Assembly (NCBI GenBank): GCA_030425845.1
Contig: JAUHZG010000004.1
Location: 1-41,771, forward strand
Direction of reading: 5' to 3'
Source: Gammaproteobacteria bacterium
Lineage (GTDB): Bacteria; Pseudomonadota; Gammaproteobacteria; JAUHZG01
DNA: 41,771 nucleotides
In this document: positions 16,382 to 24,462 of the stretch, one piece after another
Layout of the letters: each line of letters starts with the position of its first letter
Numbering within the stretch: position 1 is the first letter of the stretch
Made by a program: the position numbers and the translations under genes
Notes under the pieces: generated by a model
Told to the model about the DNA's origin: nothing
Seen by the model: the letters and a program-made list of their open reading frames with translations, nothing else
The model's database searches: none

Positions 16382-16693
16382 TTAATCGACTGAGAAGTTG
16401 CCTTCATATTTTTTACGGCACTCATAGCTGTCACTAAAAGGATCTTTTTTCCACACAGCATCTTCTTCGCCATCACTTAGGCAAAGATGCGTGCGCACCG
16501 GGGAGCTAGTTTCTATCACCAGTGAAGAATTACGGACGCTGACATCTTCAGGTGTAGCGTAAACAGAAGAACCAAAATCACACAAATAATCTACCGATCC
16601 CTTTGCACCATAGGACGTATTTGCGCTCTCACACGCAGCCATAGTTAGAGTAGAAAAGACTAATAAAATAATGGATAACATAATGCGAGACAT
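16382..16693 (-). CDS. Small exported protein, possible lipoprotein
   Basis: Unrecognised 103-aa protein. The N-terminus MSRIMLSIILLVFSTLTMAAC is a clear signal peptide; MAAC is close to, but not a perfect, lipobox, so it may be lipid-anchored or a plain periplasmic protein. The mature part has four further cysteines (YLCDFG, THLCLSD, YECRKK among them), suggesting disulfides. The ATG at 16693 follows AGAGGTGG; an upstream ATG at 16747 lacks a ribosome site. It stands alone, convergent with sohB. Confidence 0.6.
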   Translation of the reverse strand: MSRIMLSIILLVFSTLTMAACESANTSYGAKGSVDYLCDFGSSVYATPEDVSVRNSSLVIETSSPVRTHLCLSDGEEDAVWKKDPFSDSYECRKKYEGNFSVD

Positions 16694-16990
16694 ATCCACA
16701 CCACCTCTGACGATTGCTGCTTTATAGTGAGTATAGTTAGAAATCATGAACTCATCAGGAAATGGGGGGTGTTTTTCGTGATTAATTGTAAAAGTGACTG
16801 CCGTGTGGCGCTAGTGCGAGCGAGTGTCAAATTATCGCTCCCTTGTTCACACCGTTTGCCCTATGCCCCGTCCCTGGCACGCAACTTCATTAACAAAAAC
16901 GCATAGTTCAAACATTAAATTTAGATGCCCACTAGAGCAATCGTAATAGCGCCAGTCGACATTGCGTGAGTTGAAAACACTATACCCATG
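16694..16990. other. Intergenic stretch with no recognisable gene
   Basis: About 300 bases between the small exported protein gene and the 3' end of the DUF4143 ATPase gene. No convincing reading frame, RNA gene, terminator or repeat was seen; it must contain the promoter for the small exported protein. Confidence 0.5.
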
Positions 16991-18385
16991 CTACGAAGCA
17001 GATGCCCTTGCCTCGTCAAGCAATCGTTCGAGCTGTTCCACCATGTACACCGGTAACGATAACAAACGGTAGTGTATTTCTCCTACTCCTCTTTGGGTCT
17101 TGATTTTATGTTGAAACCCCGCCAGTGAGGGAAGATTTGCATCAAAGCGCACACAGAGGTTAGGTGCTTTGGCCAACACAAACTGATGTAAGGAGCGTAA
17201 ACTACCAGACTCACCTGCTTTGACCTCTATGGGAACAATCCAATCAGCTTTGCTAATTACATAATCCACTTCTGCATTTGACGATTTACCTTCCCGCAAC
17301 CAATAATGTAGGGAAGGCTCCTGCAGACCTTTTGCGCGATCTAATAGATGCTGTCCCACAAACTGTTCCGCTAAGCCGCCAGCATTAATCAACGTCTGAG
17401 CGTTTTTCTCACGCACAGCGGTCCAGTCCAGGCCTAAAAGGCGGTTCATTAATCCAATATCAACCATCAACGTCTTAAACACTTTATCATGAACGTTCGC
17501 TTGTAAAGGAAGACCAGAACAATCCGAATGTTTTACCAGGTAGCAAATCCGCGCCAGGCTTAATAACTCGATAGCATGACGAACATCTCGAGATTTTTCA
17601 TCAGAGGCGATGTTACTGTATTTCACTTTTTCACCCACGTGACCTGGTATATAGTGCAGAAGGTGCTGTAGTCGGGTAAGCTCTTTTGAGGTCTGCGTAT
17701 ATTTATTAAAATCATCTTTAAGTGTAGAAAGTATTGATTCATGCACGCGCAATACGTCATCAAAACTTTGCTTCTGACGATACGCATACACCGCTTCAGG
17801 CATCCCTCCGACCAATAGATATTCTCTATGTCTTTGTAATAGTTTTTCATGTGCACTGGGTGATAACTCAAGATGTTCAAGATTAACTTGCTCTAACCTC
17901 TCAACCAAAGGGGCATCATCCACAGCCAGTAAAAACTCTTGAAATGACATCGGTCCTAAATGGTAATAATCAATTCGCCCAACCGGCATGGAAAAGCGCT
18001 GATCTTTTAGTGCAAAGTCTAACAGTGATCCCGCCGCGATCACGCGCAGGTTAGGGTAGTCTTCATATAGGTATCGCAAAGCGGCGAGTGCAGCAGGAGT
18101 TGCTTGGATCTCATCTAAAAACAATAAGTGGTTTTCATGCAAAGGAGAGGTCCCAGATAACACGGTCAGTTCATCAAGAATTTTCTTCGTATCAAGGGAC
18201 TTGAATACTTGCTCGAGCTTTAAGTGACGCTCCAAATTGACCTCGCACAGGACAAGGCCCTGTTGCTCACAGTAGCGACGAACTAATGTTGACTTACCTA
18301 CCTGCCGAGCACCTCGAATAATCAATGGCTTACACCGTTCTTGCTGGCCCCATTGAACTAAAAACTCTTTCGCATATCTGAACAT
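16991..18385 (-). CDS. AAA ATPase with C-terminal DUF4143 domain
   Basis: A 464-aa protein of the widespread AAA_14/DUF4143 family. The ATPase half shows Walker A GARQVGKST (25-33) and Walker B LLFLDEIQ (Asp91, Glu92). The C-terminal half ends with a restriction-nuclease-like pattern: YWLREGKSSNAEVDYVI, then IVPIEVKAG, with acidic residues and the E-V-K expected for a PD-(D/E)XK-like fold. Members are frequent in variable parts of genomes; the role is unproven. The ATG follows GGAGGT. A promoter with an overlapping perfect palindrome lies upstream (18426-18483). No partner gene is adjacent. Confidence 0.88.
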   Translation of the reverse strand: MFRYAKEFLVQWGQQERCKPLIIRGARQVGKSTLVRRYCEQQGLVLCEVNLERHLKLEQVFKSLDTKKILDELTVLSGTSPLHENHLLFLDEIQATPAALAALRYLYEDYPNLRVIAAGSLLDFALKDQRFSMPVGRIDYYHLGPMSFQEFLLAVDDAPLVERLEQVNLEHLELSPSAHEKLLQRHREYLLVGGMPEAVYAYRQKQSFDDVLRVHESILSTLKDDFNKYTQTSKELTRLQHLLHYIPGHVGEKVKYSNIASDEKSRDVRHAIELLSLARICYLVKHSDCSGLPLQANVHDKVFKTLMVDIGLMNRLLGLDWTAVREKNAQTLINAGGLAEQFVGQHLLDRAKGLQEPSLHYWLREGKSSNAEVDYVISKADWIVPIEVKAGESGSLRSLHQFVLAKAPNLCVRFDANLPSLAGFQHKIKTQRGVGEIHYRLLSLPVYMVEQLERLLDEARASAS

Positions 18386-18425
18386 AATACCTCCAGGTCA
18401 GAAATGCCCCCTTTTATGGTCACGA

Positions 18426-18457
18426 AATGGTTAAAAATGGGGTCATTTTTAACCATT
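18426..18457. promoter_or_regulatory. Operator-like perfect palindrome before DUF4143 gene
   Basis: AATGGTTAAAAATG, four bases GGGT, CATTTTTAACCATT: 14-base arms without mismatch. It overlaps the -10 box of the promoter candidate and starts 41 bases upstream of the ATG. It may be a repressor site or, in the RNA, a leader hairpin. Confidence 0.65.
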
Positions 18458-18483
18458 ATGGGCCGCTCAAGAATATTAATCAA
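18455..18483 (-). promoter_or_regulatory. Candidate sigma-70 promoter of the DUF4143 gene
   Basis: Minus-strand TTGATT (18478-18483), 17 bases, CATAAT (18455-18460). Both boxes are good matches at ideal spacing, and the -10 box merges into the palindrome described separately. Confidence 0.6.
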
Positions 18484-18630
18484 GCCATCATACCGGTTGA
18501 GTGTTTGAAGACAGGCTATTTTACAGCCTAACTGTATGCATACATACATACGTACGCAAAACACCCGGGGTGATAACTTCCCGTTTAATATGGTATTTTT
18601 GAAAGTATTCTCAACATTAGGAGCGAAGGA

Positions 18631-20502
18631 ATGCCCCAAGATAGAACAACCGAATACGCCGTCTCCATTGAGTCGCCCGAAAGCTACTGGGCCAACCTAG
18701 CACGCGACACTCTCACATTTGATACGCCATTCACCCGCATTAAGCAAGGGAGCCAAGCCCAAGGCAAAATCACGTGGTTTGAAGATGGTGAGCTCAATGC
18801 CTGTGCCAATTGCGTGGATAGACATTTGCCCACTCATGCGGATAAAAAAGCGATCATCTTTGAAGGTGATGAACCGACCGAAAGTACTAGTCTCACCTAT
18901 GCCGAACTATACAAAAAAGTATGTGTGTTTGCCAATGTGCTCAAGACGCTAAACATTCACAAAGGCGATCGTGTGTGTTTGTATATGCCTATGATCCCTG
19001 AAGCCGTGATTGCCATGCTGGCGTGCGCGCGCATTGGTGCTATCCACTCTGTGGTATTTGGGGGTTTTTCCAGTGAAGCGTTAGCCTCTCGTATTGACGA
19101 TGCGGGAGCAAAATGTGTGATCACGGTTGATATCAGCTCACGCGGAGGAAAACCGCTCGCGCTCAAACAACAGGTTGATAAAGCCAGTTTGCACACCCCT
19201 TCGTTAGAACACGTACTCGTTATTCGTCAGTCAGAAGATGATATTGCCTGGAATGACGCACTAGATAAAAACTTTGCTACCTTGGCAGCAACCGTGTCCC
19301 ACGATTGCCCTTATGAAATCATGAATGCTGAAGATCCGCTTTTTATTTTGTATACCTCTGGCTCTACCGGGAAACCCAAAGGGGTCTGTCATACCACAGC
19401 GGGCTACTTACTCTATGCAAGCGTCACGCACCGGCGTGTTTTTGATTTGCAGTCGGATGATATCTATTGGTGTACTGCTGATGTCGGTTGGATAACCGGG
19501 CACAGTTACATTGTTTACGGTCCATTATTAAATGCAGCGACAACGGTGATCTTTGCGGGTGTACCGACCTACCCCGATGTCTCACGCTTTTGGCAAGTGA
19601 TAGACAAACATCAAGTCAGTGTATTTTACACCGCACCCACTGCATTGCGCAGCTTAATGCGCGCTGGCGACGCCCCCATACAACGCACTTCGCGACAAAG
19701 CTTGCGCGTGCTTGGGACTGTCGGTGAGCCTATTAACCCTGAAGTATGGCAATGGTACTACGATGTCGTTGGCGACGGTCGTTGTGATATCGTCGATACC
19801 TGGTGGCAAACTGAAACCGGAGGGATCCTCATTTCGCCCCTGGCCAATCAGACTCCGTTAAAACCGGGCTCAGCCACGTTACCTTTTTTCGGTATCGAGC
19901 CAGCATTAATGGATGAGAATGCTAAGGAGATAGAAGGTGAAGGCACAGGTAAACTCGTGATAAAACAATCTTGGCCCGGACAAATGCGCACAGTCTATGG
20001 CGATCATCAACGCTTTATCGACACTTACTTAAGTGACTACCCAGGCTATTATTTTACCGGTGATTTGGCCCGTCGTGACAGTGACGGGTATTATTGGATA
20101 ATTGGTCGTACAGATGATGTCCTCAATGTCTCAGGCCACCGGCTAGGCACCGCTGAAATCGAAAGCGCGCTAGTCTCACATCCTAAAATATCTGAAGCGG
20201 CGGTCGTGGGTGTACCCGATCCCATTACGGGTGAAGCTATCGTGGCCTTTGCTAGCTTAATGAAGGGCGCAGCAGCGGGTGATAACTTTTTAAGTGAACT
20301 CAACCGTCATTTGCGTGAGAAAATTGGGCCAATCGCCAAACTGAAAAACCTAACACTCGCTGACGATCTCCCTAAGACCCGCTCCGGCAAAATCATGCGT
20401 CGAATTCTGCGCCAATTGGCCAATGGTAAAATCGATGAATTAGGCGATACCTCAACGTTAGCCGATCCGGGTGTGATCGATAAGCTAAAGCATATGAGCT
20501 AA
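18631..20502 (+). CDS. acs: Acetyl-CoA synthetase (AMP-forming)
   Basis: Converts acetate, ATP and CoA to acetyl-CoA via acetyl-AMP (623 aa, slightly shorter than the 650 aa of E. coli Acs). Motifs: the AMP-binding [15 protein letters not shown] loop (about 247-261), [30 protein letters not shown], and the C-terminal hinge/catalytic [14 protein letters not shown] with Lys587, the lysine whose acetylation controls the enzyme in other bacteria. A propionyl-CoA synthetase is less likely because the [14 protein letters not shown] and VPTYPD blocks are Acs-like. Preceded by GGAGCGAAGGA; it is monocistronic. Confidence 0.93.
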   Translation: MPQDRTTEYAVSIESPESYWANLARDTLTFDTPFTRIKQGSQAQGKITWFEDGELNACANCVDRHLPTHADKKAIIFEGDEPTESTSLTYAELYKKVCVFANVLKTLNIHKGDRVCLYMPMIPEAVIAMLACARIGAIHSVVFGGFSSEALASRIDDAGAKCVITVDISSRGGKPLALKQQVDKASLHTPSLEHVLVIRQSEDDIAWNDALDKNFATLAATVSHDCPYEIMNAEDPLFILYTSGSTGKPKGVCHTTAGYLLYASVTHRRVFDLQSDDIYWCTADVGWITGHSYIVYGPLLNAATTVIFAGVPTYPDVSRFWQVIDKHQVSVFYTAPTALRSLMRAGDAPIQRTSRQSLRVLGTVGEPINPEVWQWYYDVVGDGRCDIVDTWWQTETGGILISPLANQTPLKPGSATLPFFGIEPALMDENAKEIEGEGTGKLVIKQSWPGQMRTVYGDHQRFIDTYLSDYPGYYFTGDLARRDSDGYYWIIGRTDDVLNVSGHRLGTAEIESALVSHPKISEAAVVGVPDPITGEAIVAFASLMKGAAAGDNFLSELNRHLREKIGPIAKLKNLTLADDLPKTRSGKIMRRILRQLANGKIDELGDTSTLADPGVIDKLKHMS

Positions 20503-20580
20503 GTCTGTCTGAGTCAGGTTCGACTGTCTCAGCAGCTATTTAGGTAAGCGTGCTTCCTATAGATTTGAGCTGACAATCGC

Positions 20581-21810
20581 CTATGCGAGTTCAGGCGCTC
20601 GATTAGCTGATGCGTCTCCCGACTCATCGACACTTATCCCTCTACGCCTAGCCACTAGCGCATGTCTCACCCCATAATCCACGAGCTCCAGCACTTGCAC
20701 AGAACAATACACTGCAAGAGCCATTGTCCCGCCCATCACTAAATTTTTCGGCTGCTCTACCTGCTGCATAACAACCACTCCCAGCATTCCTAGTATTGCG
20801 GCCGAATCGAGCGCTTTGCGCACCCACCTGTCATTATCAAGTTGTGTCAGACTTTGCTTTTCACTCACAAAATGCTTGGCATTAAACGCGTAGTAATATT
20901 CAAGTGCCGGTAGCGCGACACAAGTCAGTATCTCACTTGCTACAAAGAGTAAGCCACTTGCCGTATAGCTTGCGTGCATTTCAGGACAAACGCCATGTCT
21001 CATAGAACTTGTATCACGCGATGCTTTACCTAAGCTATCAAGCACTGCCATGACGACAAAAGCATAGACAACTAGGGAGACATTCAAGCGCTTGTCGGTG
21101 TGATAATTTAGTAAGTGTTTTATGTGTTTCATCTCCTCTTCTTTTGAGTCTTCGGCTTCTAACGCGGCAACTGCAGCGCCGTCAACTCCGATTGTAACGA
21201 CAGCTACTTTTTCATCATCCTCGCCAGCGCTGTTCCCAGCCTCAGGGTCATGACTAAGTGATTTAGTCCTGTCATAGGTACCCGTTCCACCATAGGAACC
21301 ATCACCAGAGGAAGCTCCTCCACTCTCACGAGGCCTCCCATCAAGTAAAGGCGCATGAACTGAGCCTTCAAGCGCTTTCGATTTTTCTGCGCCAGCTACC
21401 TTATTGTGCCAGAACTTCTTTACGAAATGATGAAGAACCAATAACGTTATCATTGTGCCAGCACCGCCAAGAAGTAACAGGTACTGATCTGGGCGAGTAT
21501 AGGCTTGTTCTAGGGTTGTTTTAACTTTATCGGCAAGCGTGGTAGCAAGCTCCTGTGTCATGGCAAAAACACTAAACGTGGTTCGTTCGCTGAAACCACC
21601 GTCTGCCACCGCCCCTGCGCTCGCATTGTAGCGAGACTGCAAATCGGTTATTTCGGTTTGATTAGTGAGAAGGCGCCACCCGTCCTCGACCCAAGGCAGA
21701 CAGGAAGGTGTGTCATCTTTACTTGGACTAAGCCCAACGAGCGCGTTCTCTCGAGAAGAAAATAGGTAATACGCATATTGCGTAACTTCTCTAAAATTCA
21801 CCACCACCAC
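20581..21810 (-). CDS. Unrecognised multi-pass membrane protein
   Basis: A 409-aa protein that I do not recognise. Hydrophobic segments are at about 110-130, 242-260, 283-303, 335-350 and 357-377. Between the first and second is a Gly/Ser/Asp/Glu-rich, probably disordered, cytosolic-type stretch (about 140-230). The frame begins with four consecutive GTG codons (21810-21799) right after an AAGGGAGG ribosome site; no ATG occurs until codon 84. Which GTG is used cannot be told. It stands between acs and dps with no obvious partner. A host-directed or phage-related role is possible but unsupported. Confidence 0.6.
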   Translation of the reverse strand: MVVVNFREVTQYAYYLFSSRENALVGLSPSKDDTPSCLPWVEDGWRLLTNQTEITDLQSRYNASAGAVADGGFSERTTFSVFAMTQELATTLADKVKTTLEQAYTRPDQYLLLLGGAGTMITLLVLHHFVKKFWHNKVAGAEKSKALEGSVHAPLLDGRPRESGGASSGDGSYGGTGTYDRTKSLSHDPEAGNSAGEDDEKVAVVTIGVDGAAVAALEAEDSKEEEMKHIKHLLNYHTDKRLNVSLVVYAFVVMAVLDSLGKASRDTSSMRHGVCPEMHASYTASGLLFVASEILTCVALPALEYYYAFNAKHFVSEKQSLTQLDNDRWVRKALDSAAILGMLGVVVMQQVEQPKNLVMGGTMALAVYCSVQVLELVDYGVRHALVARRRGISVDESGDASANRAPELA

Positions 21811-21891
21811 AAACCTCCCTTATATTTAATCGTTATTCACGGCACGTTACCATGATTTTATTAAGAGAGGCTTAAGACGTGTGAATAAATG

Positions 21892-22362
21892 TCAATCTTG
21901 TAGTAAAGAGCGCAGCATCCACGCATTTTTTTCATGTAAATGAATACGTTGCGTGAGCAAGTCGGCACTCGCCTCATCACCCGCCTCTTCAGCTGCAGGA
22001 AAGATAGCGCGAGCTGTGCGGACCACTGTTTCTTGTCCTTCGAGCAGTTGCGCTATCATATCCTTCGCTGCTGGCGCGCCAGTTTCTTCTTTGATATTCG
22101 TTAGTTGGGCAAATTGGCTATAGCTCGCTGGCGCAGTCACACCGAGCGCTCGAATACGCTCAGCAATCTCATCGATAGCGGTAGCAAGTTCAGTGTAGTG
22201 CTGCTCAAACAGTATATGTAACGTGGTAAACATAGGGCCAGTGACATTCCAGTGGAACCCGTGCGTTTTCACGTAGAGTGTGTAGCTGTCAGCGAGAAGA
22301 CGTGACAATCCTTGGGCAATTGCTTCGCGTTGTGGGGCGTCGATACCGATATTGATTTCCAT
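21892..22362 (-). CDS. dps: Dps family ferritin-like DNA-protection protein
   Basis: Iron-storing, peroxide-detoxifying dodecamer subunit (156 aa). Intersubunit ferroxidase residues are in the canonical spacing: His37 (KTHGFHWNV), His49, Glu53 at the place of E. coli Asp67, Asp64 and Glu68 ([13 protein letters not shown]). The N-terminus lacks the lysine-rich DNA-binding tail of E. coli Dps, so direct DNA binding is doubtful. ATG follows AAGGAG. Transcribed alone. Confidence 0.94.
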   Translation of the reverse strand: MEINIGIDAPQREAIAQGLSRLLADSYTLYVKTHGFHWNVTGPMFTTLHILFEQHYTELATAIDEIAERIRALGVTAPASYSQFAQLTNIKEETGAPAAKDMIAQLLEGQETVVRTARAIFPAAEEAGDEASADLLTQRIHLHEKNAWMLRSLLQD

Positions 22363-22775
22363 GTGATCTCCTTATGAATTTACAAGTGTGTTATTAAAAG
22401 GTTACGTGCTTGGGACGGTTAAGTCGAGTGCTGAGCGAGAAAACGCCGCCCTTCACTGGAATAACATCTTAGAGCGAAGCATAACGAGTGTAGGACGCTT
22501 ACTAAATTTTAAGAGTTGAGTTTTGACTAACTAGTAACGAAACATAGCGTTCGGATGGCTTATACAAGAGTCGCTTCGCTTCTTCTCTTCGTGTTCTTTT
22601 AATGTGTGGTGGCTGCTTAACAAGGTGTCCGATATACTGGGGTAAGATCAGATTACTCGGCCCATCCATGGGCCTCGCCCTTCGGGCTCACTTCGTTCGT
22701 TCAAAATCGCCATCATGGCGATTTTGTCGCCCCCCTTCTCTACGGGGGGCCAATTCCCTGGATACATCACCTCAC
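22363..22775. repeat. Non-coding stretch with clustered palindromes
   Basis: No gene is supported. From 22659 to 22750 four palindromes are packed together: GGCCCAT-CC-ATGGGCC, GCCC-TTC-GGGC, a 25-base CAAAATCGCCAT-C-ATGGCGATTTTG (22702-22726), and GCCCCCC-8-GGGGGGC (22729-22750). A segment at 22564-22589 (ACAAGAGTCGCTTC...TTCTCTT) repeats the loop side of the terminator at 22791-22811, differing by a GCTTC duplication. The left part should also hold the dps promoter, which was not identified. Confidence 0.6.
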
Positions 22776-22828
22776 AAAAAAAAGCCTTACACAAGAGTCG
22801 CTTCTTCTCTTGTGTAAGGCTTTTTTTT
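22776..22828 (-). terminator. Rho-independent terminator of tRNA-Glu (bidirectional)
   Basis: A 22-base perfect stem (eight A, then GCCTTACACAAGAG, pairing with CTCTTGTGTAAGGC and eight T) around the 9-base loop TCGCTTCTT. It follows the tRNA-Glu 3' end by six bases. The A and T runs on either side make it work in both directions. Confidence 0.92.
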
Positions 22829-22834
22829 GTAAGA

Positions 22835-22910
22835 TGGCGTCCCCAAGGGGATTCGAACCCCTGTTACCGCCGTGAAAGGGCGATGTCCTAGGCCTCTAGA
22901 CGATGGGGAC
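22835..22910 (-). tRNA. tRNA-Glu (TTC anticodon)
   Basis: A 76-base cloverleaf starting GTCCCCATCGTCTAGAGGCC with encoded CCA end. The acceptor pairs GTCCCCA with TGGGGAC; the anticodon loop CCTTTCACGG gives TTC; the T loop is GTTCGAATC. Promoter TTGAGT-16-TATAAT lies at 22948-22975 and a strong terminator follows. Confidence 0.97.
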
Positions 22911-22947
22911 CCAGATTGTTTCACTGGCTAATGCCAATGAGTGACGT

Positions 22948-22975
22948 ATTATAGCGAGTTAAGTTCACAACTCAA
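22948..22975 (-). promoter_or_regulatory. Sigma-70 promoter of tRNA-Glu
   Basis: Minus-strand TTGAGT (22970-22975), 16 bases, TATAAT (22948-22953), about 38 bases upstream of the mature tRNA 5' end. Confidence 0.7.
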
Positions 22976-23047
22976 GGATTAATTGTATTTTTTTCAAAGA
23001 TAACAAGACATCGCCCTACTAGCCAAAAGTATACTTCCGCTAAAAGC

Positions 23048-23081
23048 AAAAACGCCCCAAGACTATTTAAGCCATGGGGCG
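23048..23081 (-). terminator. Terminator of the small secreted protein gene
   Basis: On the minus strand CGCCCCA and TGGGGCG form a 7-base GC-rich stem around a 15-base loop, followed by TTTTTGC. It lies 31 bases after the stop at 23112. Confidence 0.75.
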
Positions 23082-23111
23082 CAGGATCAACGGTACCTTA
23101 AGGATGATCAA

Positions 23112-23555
23112 TTATGGCGCTAATTTTTCTATCAAAACAGGCAAATTACCATTATTCGAAGAGTAAGTACCTGCACTTACATAGCCTCCTGAACCAAAAG
23201 AATCGCAGTCTTGGAAAGTTTTATATTCTGTGTATTTTTGACTTCGAAGTTTAATTAAAGGATCACGGGTATTCTCATAAGCAAAATAGCAAACTTTCAT
23301 ATTAGAAGCTTCTGGAAGCTGGCCTTCCAACGTAAGGCGCTCGGCCTCTCCTCCTCGCACACCAACGGGTACTGCCACTACACCGTTTTCTGATTTGTAT
23401 TGCACCATTATTACGCCATCGACATTCTTGATATTAATCTTGGGTCCAGCTATTGGTTCCACAGTAATCGTTCTTAAACCAGGAGTCGCCATAGCATTCG
23501 CGCCTAACCCCATACTCAACACTGCAACCGCTGTCACTAAAATAGATGTTTTCAT
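23112..23555 (-). CDS. Small secreted protein of unknown function
   Basis: A 147-aa protein I cannot assign. Its N-terminus MKTSILVTAVAVLSMGLGANAMA is a Sec signal peptide, cleaved probably after ANA or AMA. The mature part of about 125 aa is beta-rich in composition with two cysteines (KVCYFAY, FQDCDSF) that could form a disulfide. The ATG at 23555 follows AGAGG; the longer in-frame start at 23624 would sit inside the promoter TTGAAG-17-TAATAT, so it was rejected. It is a single-gene unit with its own promoter and terminator. Confidence 0.72.
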   Translation of the reverse strand: MKTSILVTAVAVLSMGLGANAMATPGLRTITVEPIAGPKINIKNVDGVIMVQYKSENGVVAVPVGVRGGEAERLTLEGQLPEASNMKVCYFAYENTRDPLIKLRSQKYTEYKTFQDCDSFGSGGYVSAGTYSSNNGNLPVLIEKLAP

Positions 23556-23595
23556 GATAATACCTCTTTTGTTTAATTTATCGACTAGAGTGAGC

Positions 23596-23624
23596 ATATT
23601 AAGAACAGTTCCGGCACCCTTCAA
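23596..23624 (-). promoter_or_regulatory. Sigma-70 promoter of the small secreted protein gene
   Basis: Minus-strand TTGAAG (23619-23624), 17 bases, TAATAT (23596-23601), about 40 bases upstream of the ATG. A small palindrome AACC-T-GGTT sits just upstream of the -35 box. Confidence 0.65.
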
Positions 23625-23758
23625 CCTGGTTAAAACATACCAATATGAATAGGTTTTGACTGAATCTGAATAAGCAAATTGAATGAAATCAATAAGTTAT
23701 ATGGGGAGATATGTTGGAATTTTGGCAGAAAATAAACACGACAATGAAAACTAAGAAT

Positions 23759-23834
<76 letters not shown>

Positions 23835-23852
23835 ACAATGCAAGGAGCCGCC

Positions 23853-23881
23853 ATTCTAGGTGGCCAGCTCCAATATGTCAA
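23853..23881 (-). promoter_or_regulatory. Sigma-70 promoter of tRNA-Ala
   Basis: Minus-strand TTGACA (23876-23881, perfect), 17 bases, TAGAAT (23853-23858), followed by the GC-rich discriminator GGCGGC typical of growth-rate-controlled stable RNA promoters. The -35 box abuts the stop codon of the upstream reading frame. Confidence 0.85.
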
Positions 23882-24367
23882 TTACACTTGGAGGACAACG
23901 CCACTTTCACCGGGGGGATCAAGTGGATCACAGCAGCCAGTAAAAGCATCATTACACAAAGCGACAATAGACAGTACGACAGCAGTGGTTGCTGATAGAG
24001 CAAACCACACAGCAGGTATAACGGGATTATTAAAGAAAAAAGAACCTCCAAGGGATGCGAATGTTAATAGAGATGACGTGCCTGCTTGCACTATCGGTGT
24101 CAATGCCAACACGTTCTCTAAGGAGGTCTGCCCCTCTTGAGAACTCTCAGACTTTCTCTTCTCTACTAAGCGCCAAGAAGCAACATTAGCCACCATATGC
24201 ATCACTAGACTAGAGGTTAACATCCACCAATCATTATTATCTGTATTCGACTTCAAAATAATTACAGACACCACAGCCATCTGTAAACTTAGCCACGAGC
24301 AAGTCATATTACCCGTTTCAAAATCAACGGTACATTTCATCCGCTCACTCACCTTACTTAAAGACAT
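23882..24367 (-). CDS. Unrecognised small membrane protein
   Basis: A 161-aa frame without recognised family. It has about four hydrophobic segments: two in the first half (around WLSLQMAVVSVIIL and LTSSLVMHMVANVASW) and two in the second (around VQAGTSSLLTFASL and VWFALSATTAVVLSIVALC), separated by a charged loop KRKSESSQEGQTS. The start is uncertain: ATG at 24367 has no ribosome site, whereas ATG at 24340 has AAGGTGAG seven bases upstream and gives 152 aa. Its stop abuts the tRNA-Ala promoter. It is probably real because of its membrane pattern, but not certain. Confidence 0.5.
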   Translation of the reverse strand: MSLSKVSERMKCTVDFETGNMTCSWLSLQMAVVSVIILKSNTDNNDWWMLTSSLVMHMVANVASWRLVEKRKSESSQEGQTSLENVLALTPIVQAGTSSLLTFASLGGSFFFNNPVIPAVWFALSATTAVVLSIVALCNDAFTGCCDPLDPPGESGVVLQV

Positions 24368-24462
24368 CTTATTGAACAAAGTCGATAAGTCTAAGTGAGT
24401 AGGGCTAGCGATTTAATTCTCTATTATCGACAAATCTCGCTAGGGTATTCTTAGTCAGTTCG

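Noticed and set aside
18536-18556. CATACATACATACGTAC stretch upstream of acs as a repeat array
   Set aside because: Only about three short units; could be a phase-variable tract but too short to claim. No CRISPR-type repeat-spacer structure occurs anywhere in the window.
18358-18639. 93-codon minus-strand frame between acs and the DUF4143 gene
   Set aside because: Covers the promoter, palindrome and both gene starts and has no recognisable protein features.
22602-22817. 71-codon plus-strand frame between dps and tRNA-Glu
   Set aside because: It runs through the palindrome cluster and the terminator stem; its amino-acid sequence is set by those repeats and it has no ribosome site.
24400-24450. 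CTAGCGA...TCGCTAG inverted repeat upstream of the 161-aa frame as terminator of gltX
   Set aside because: Seven-base stem with a long loop and no T run; not convincing.
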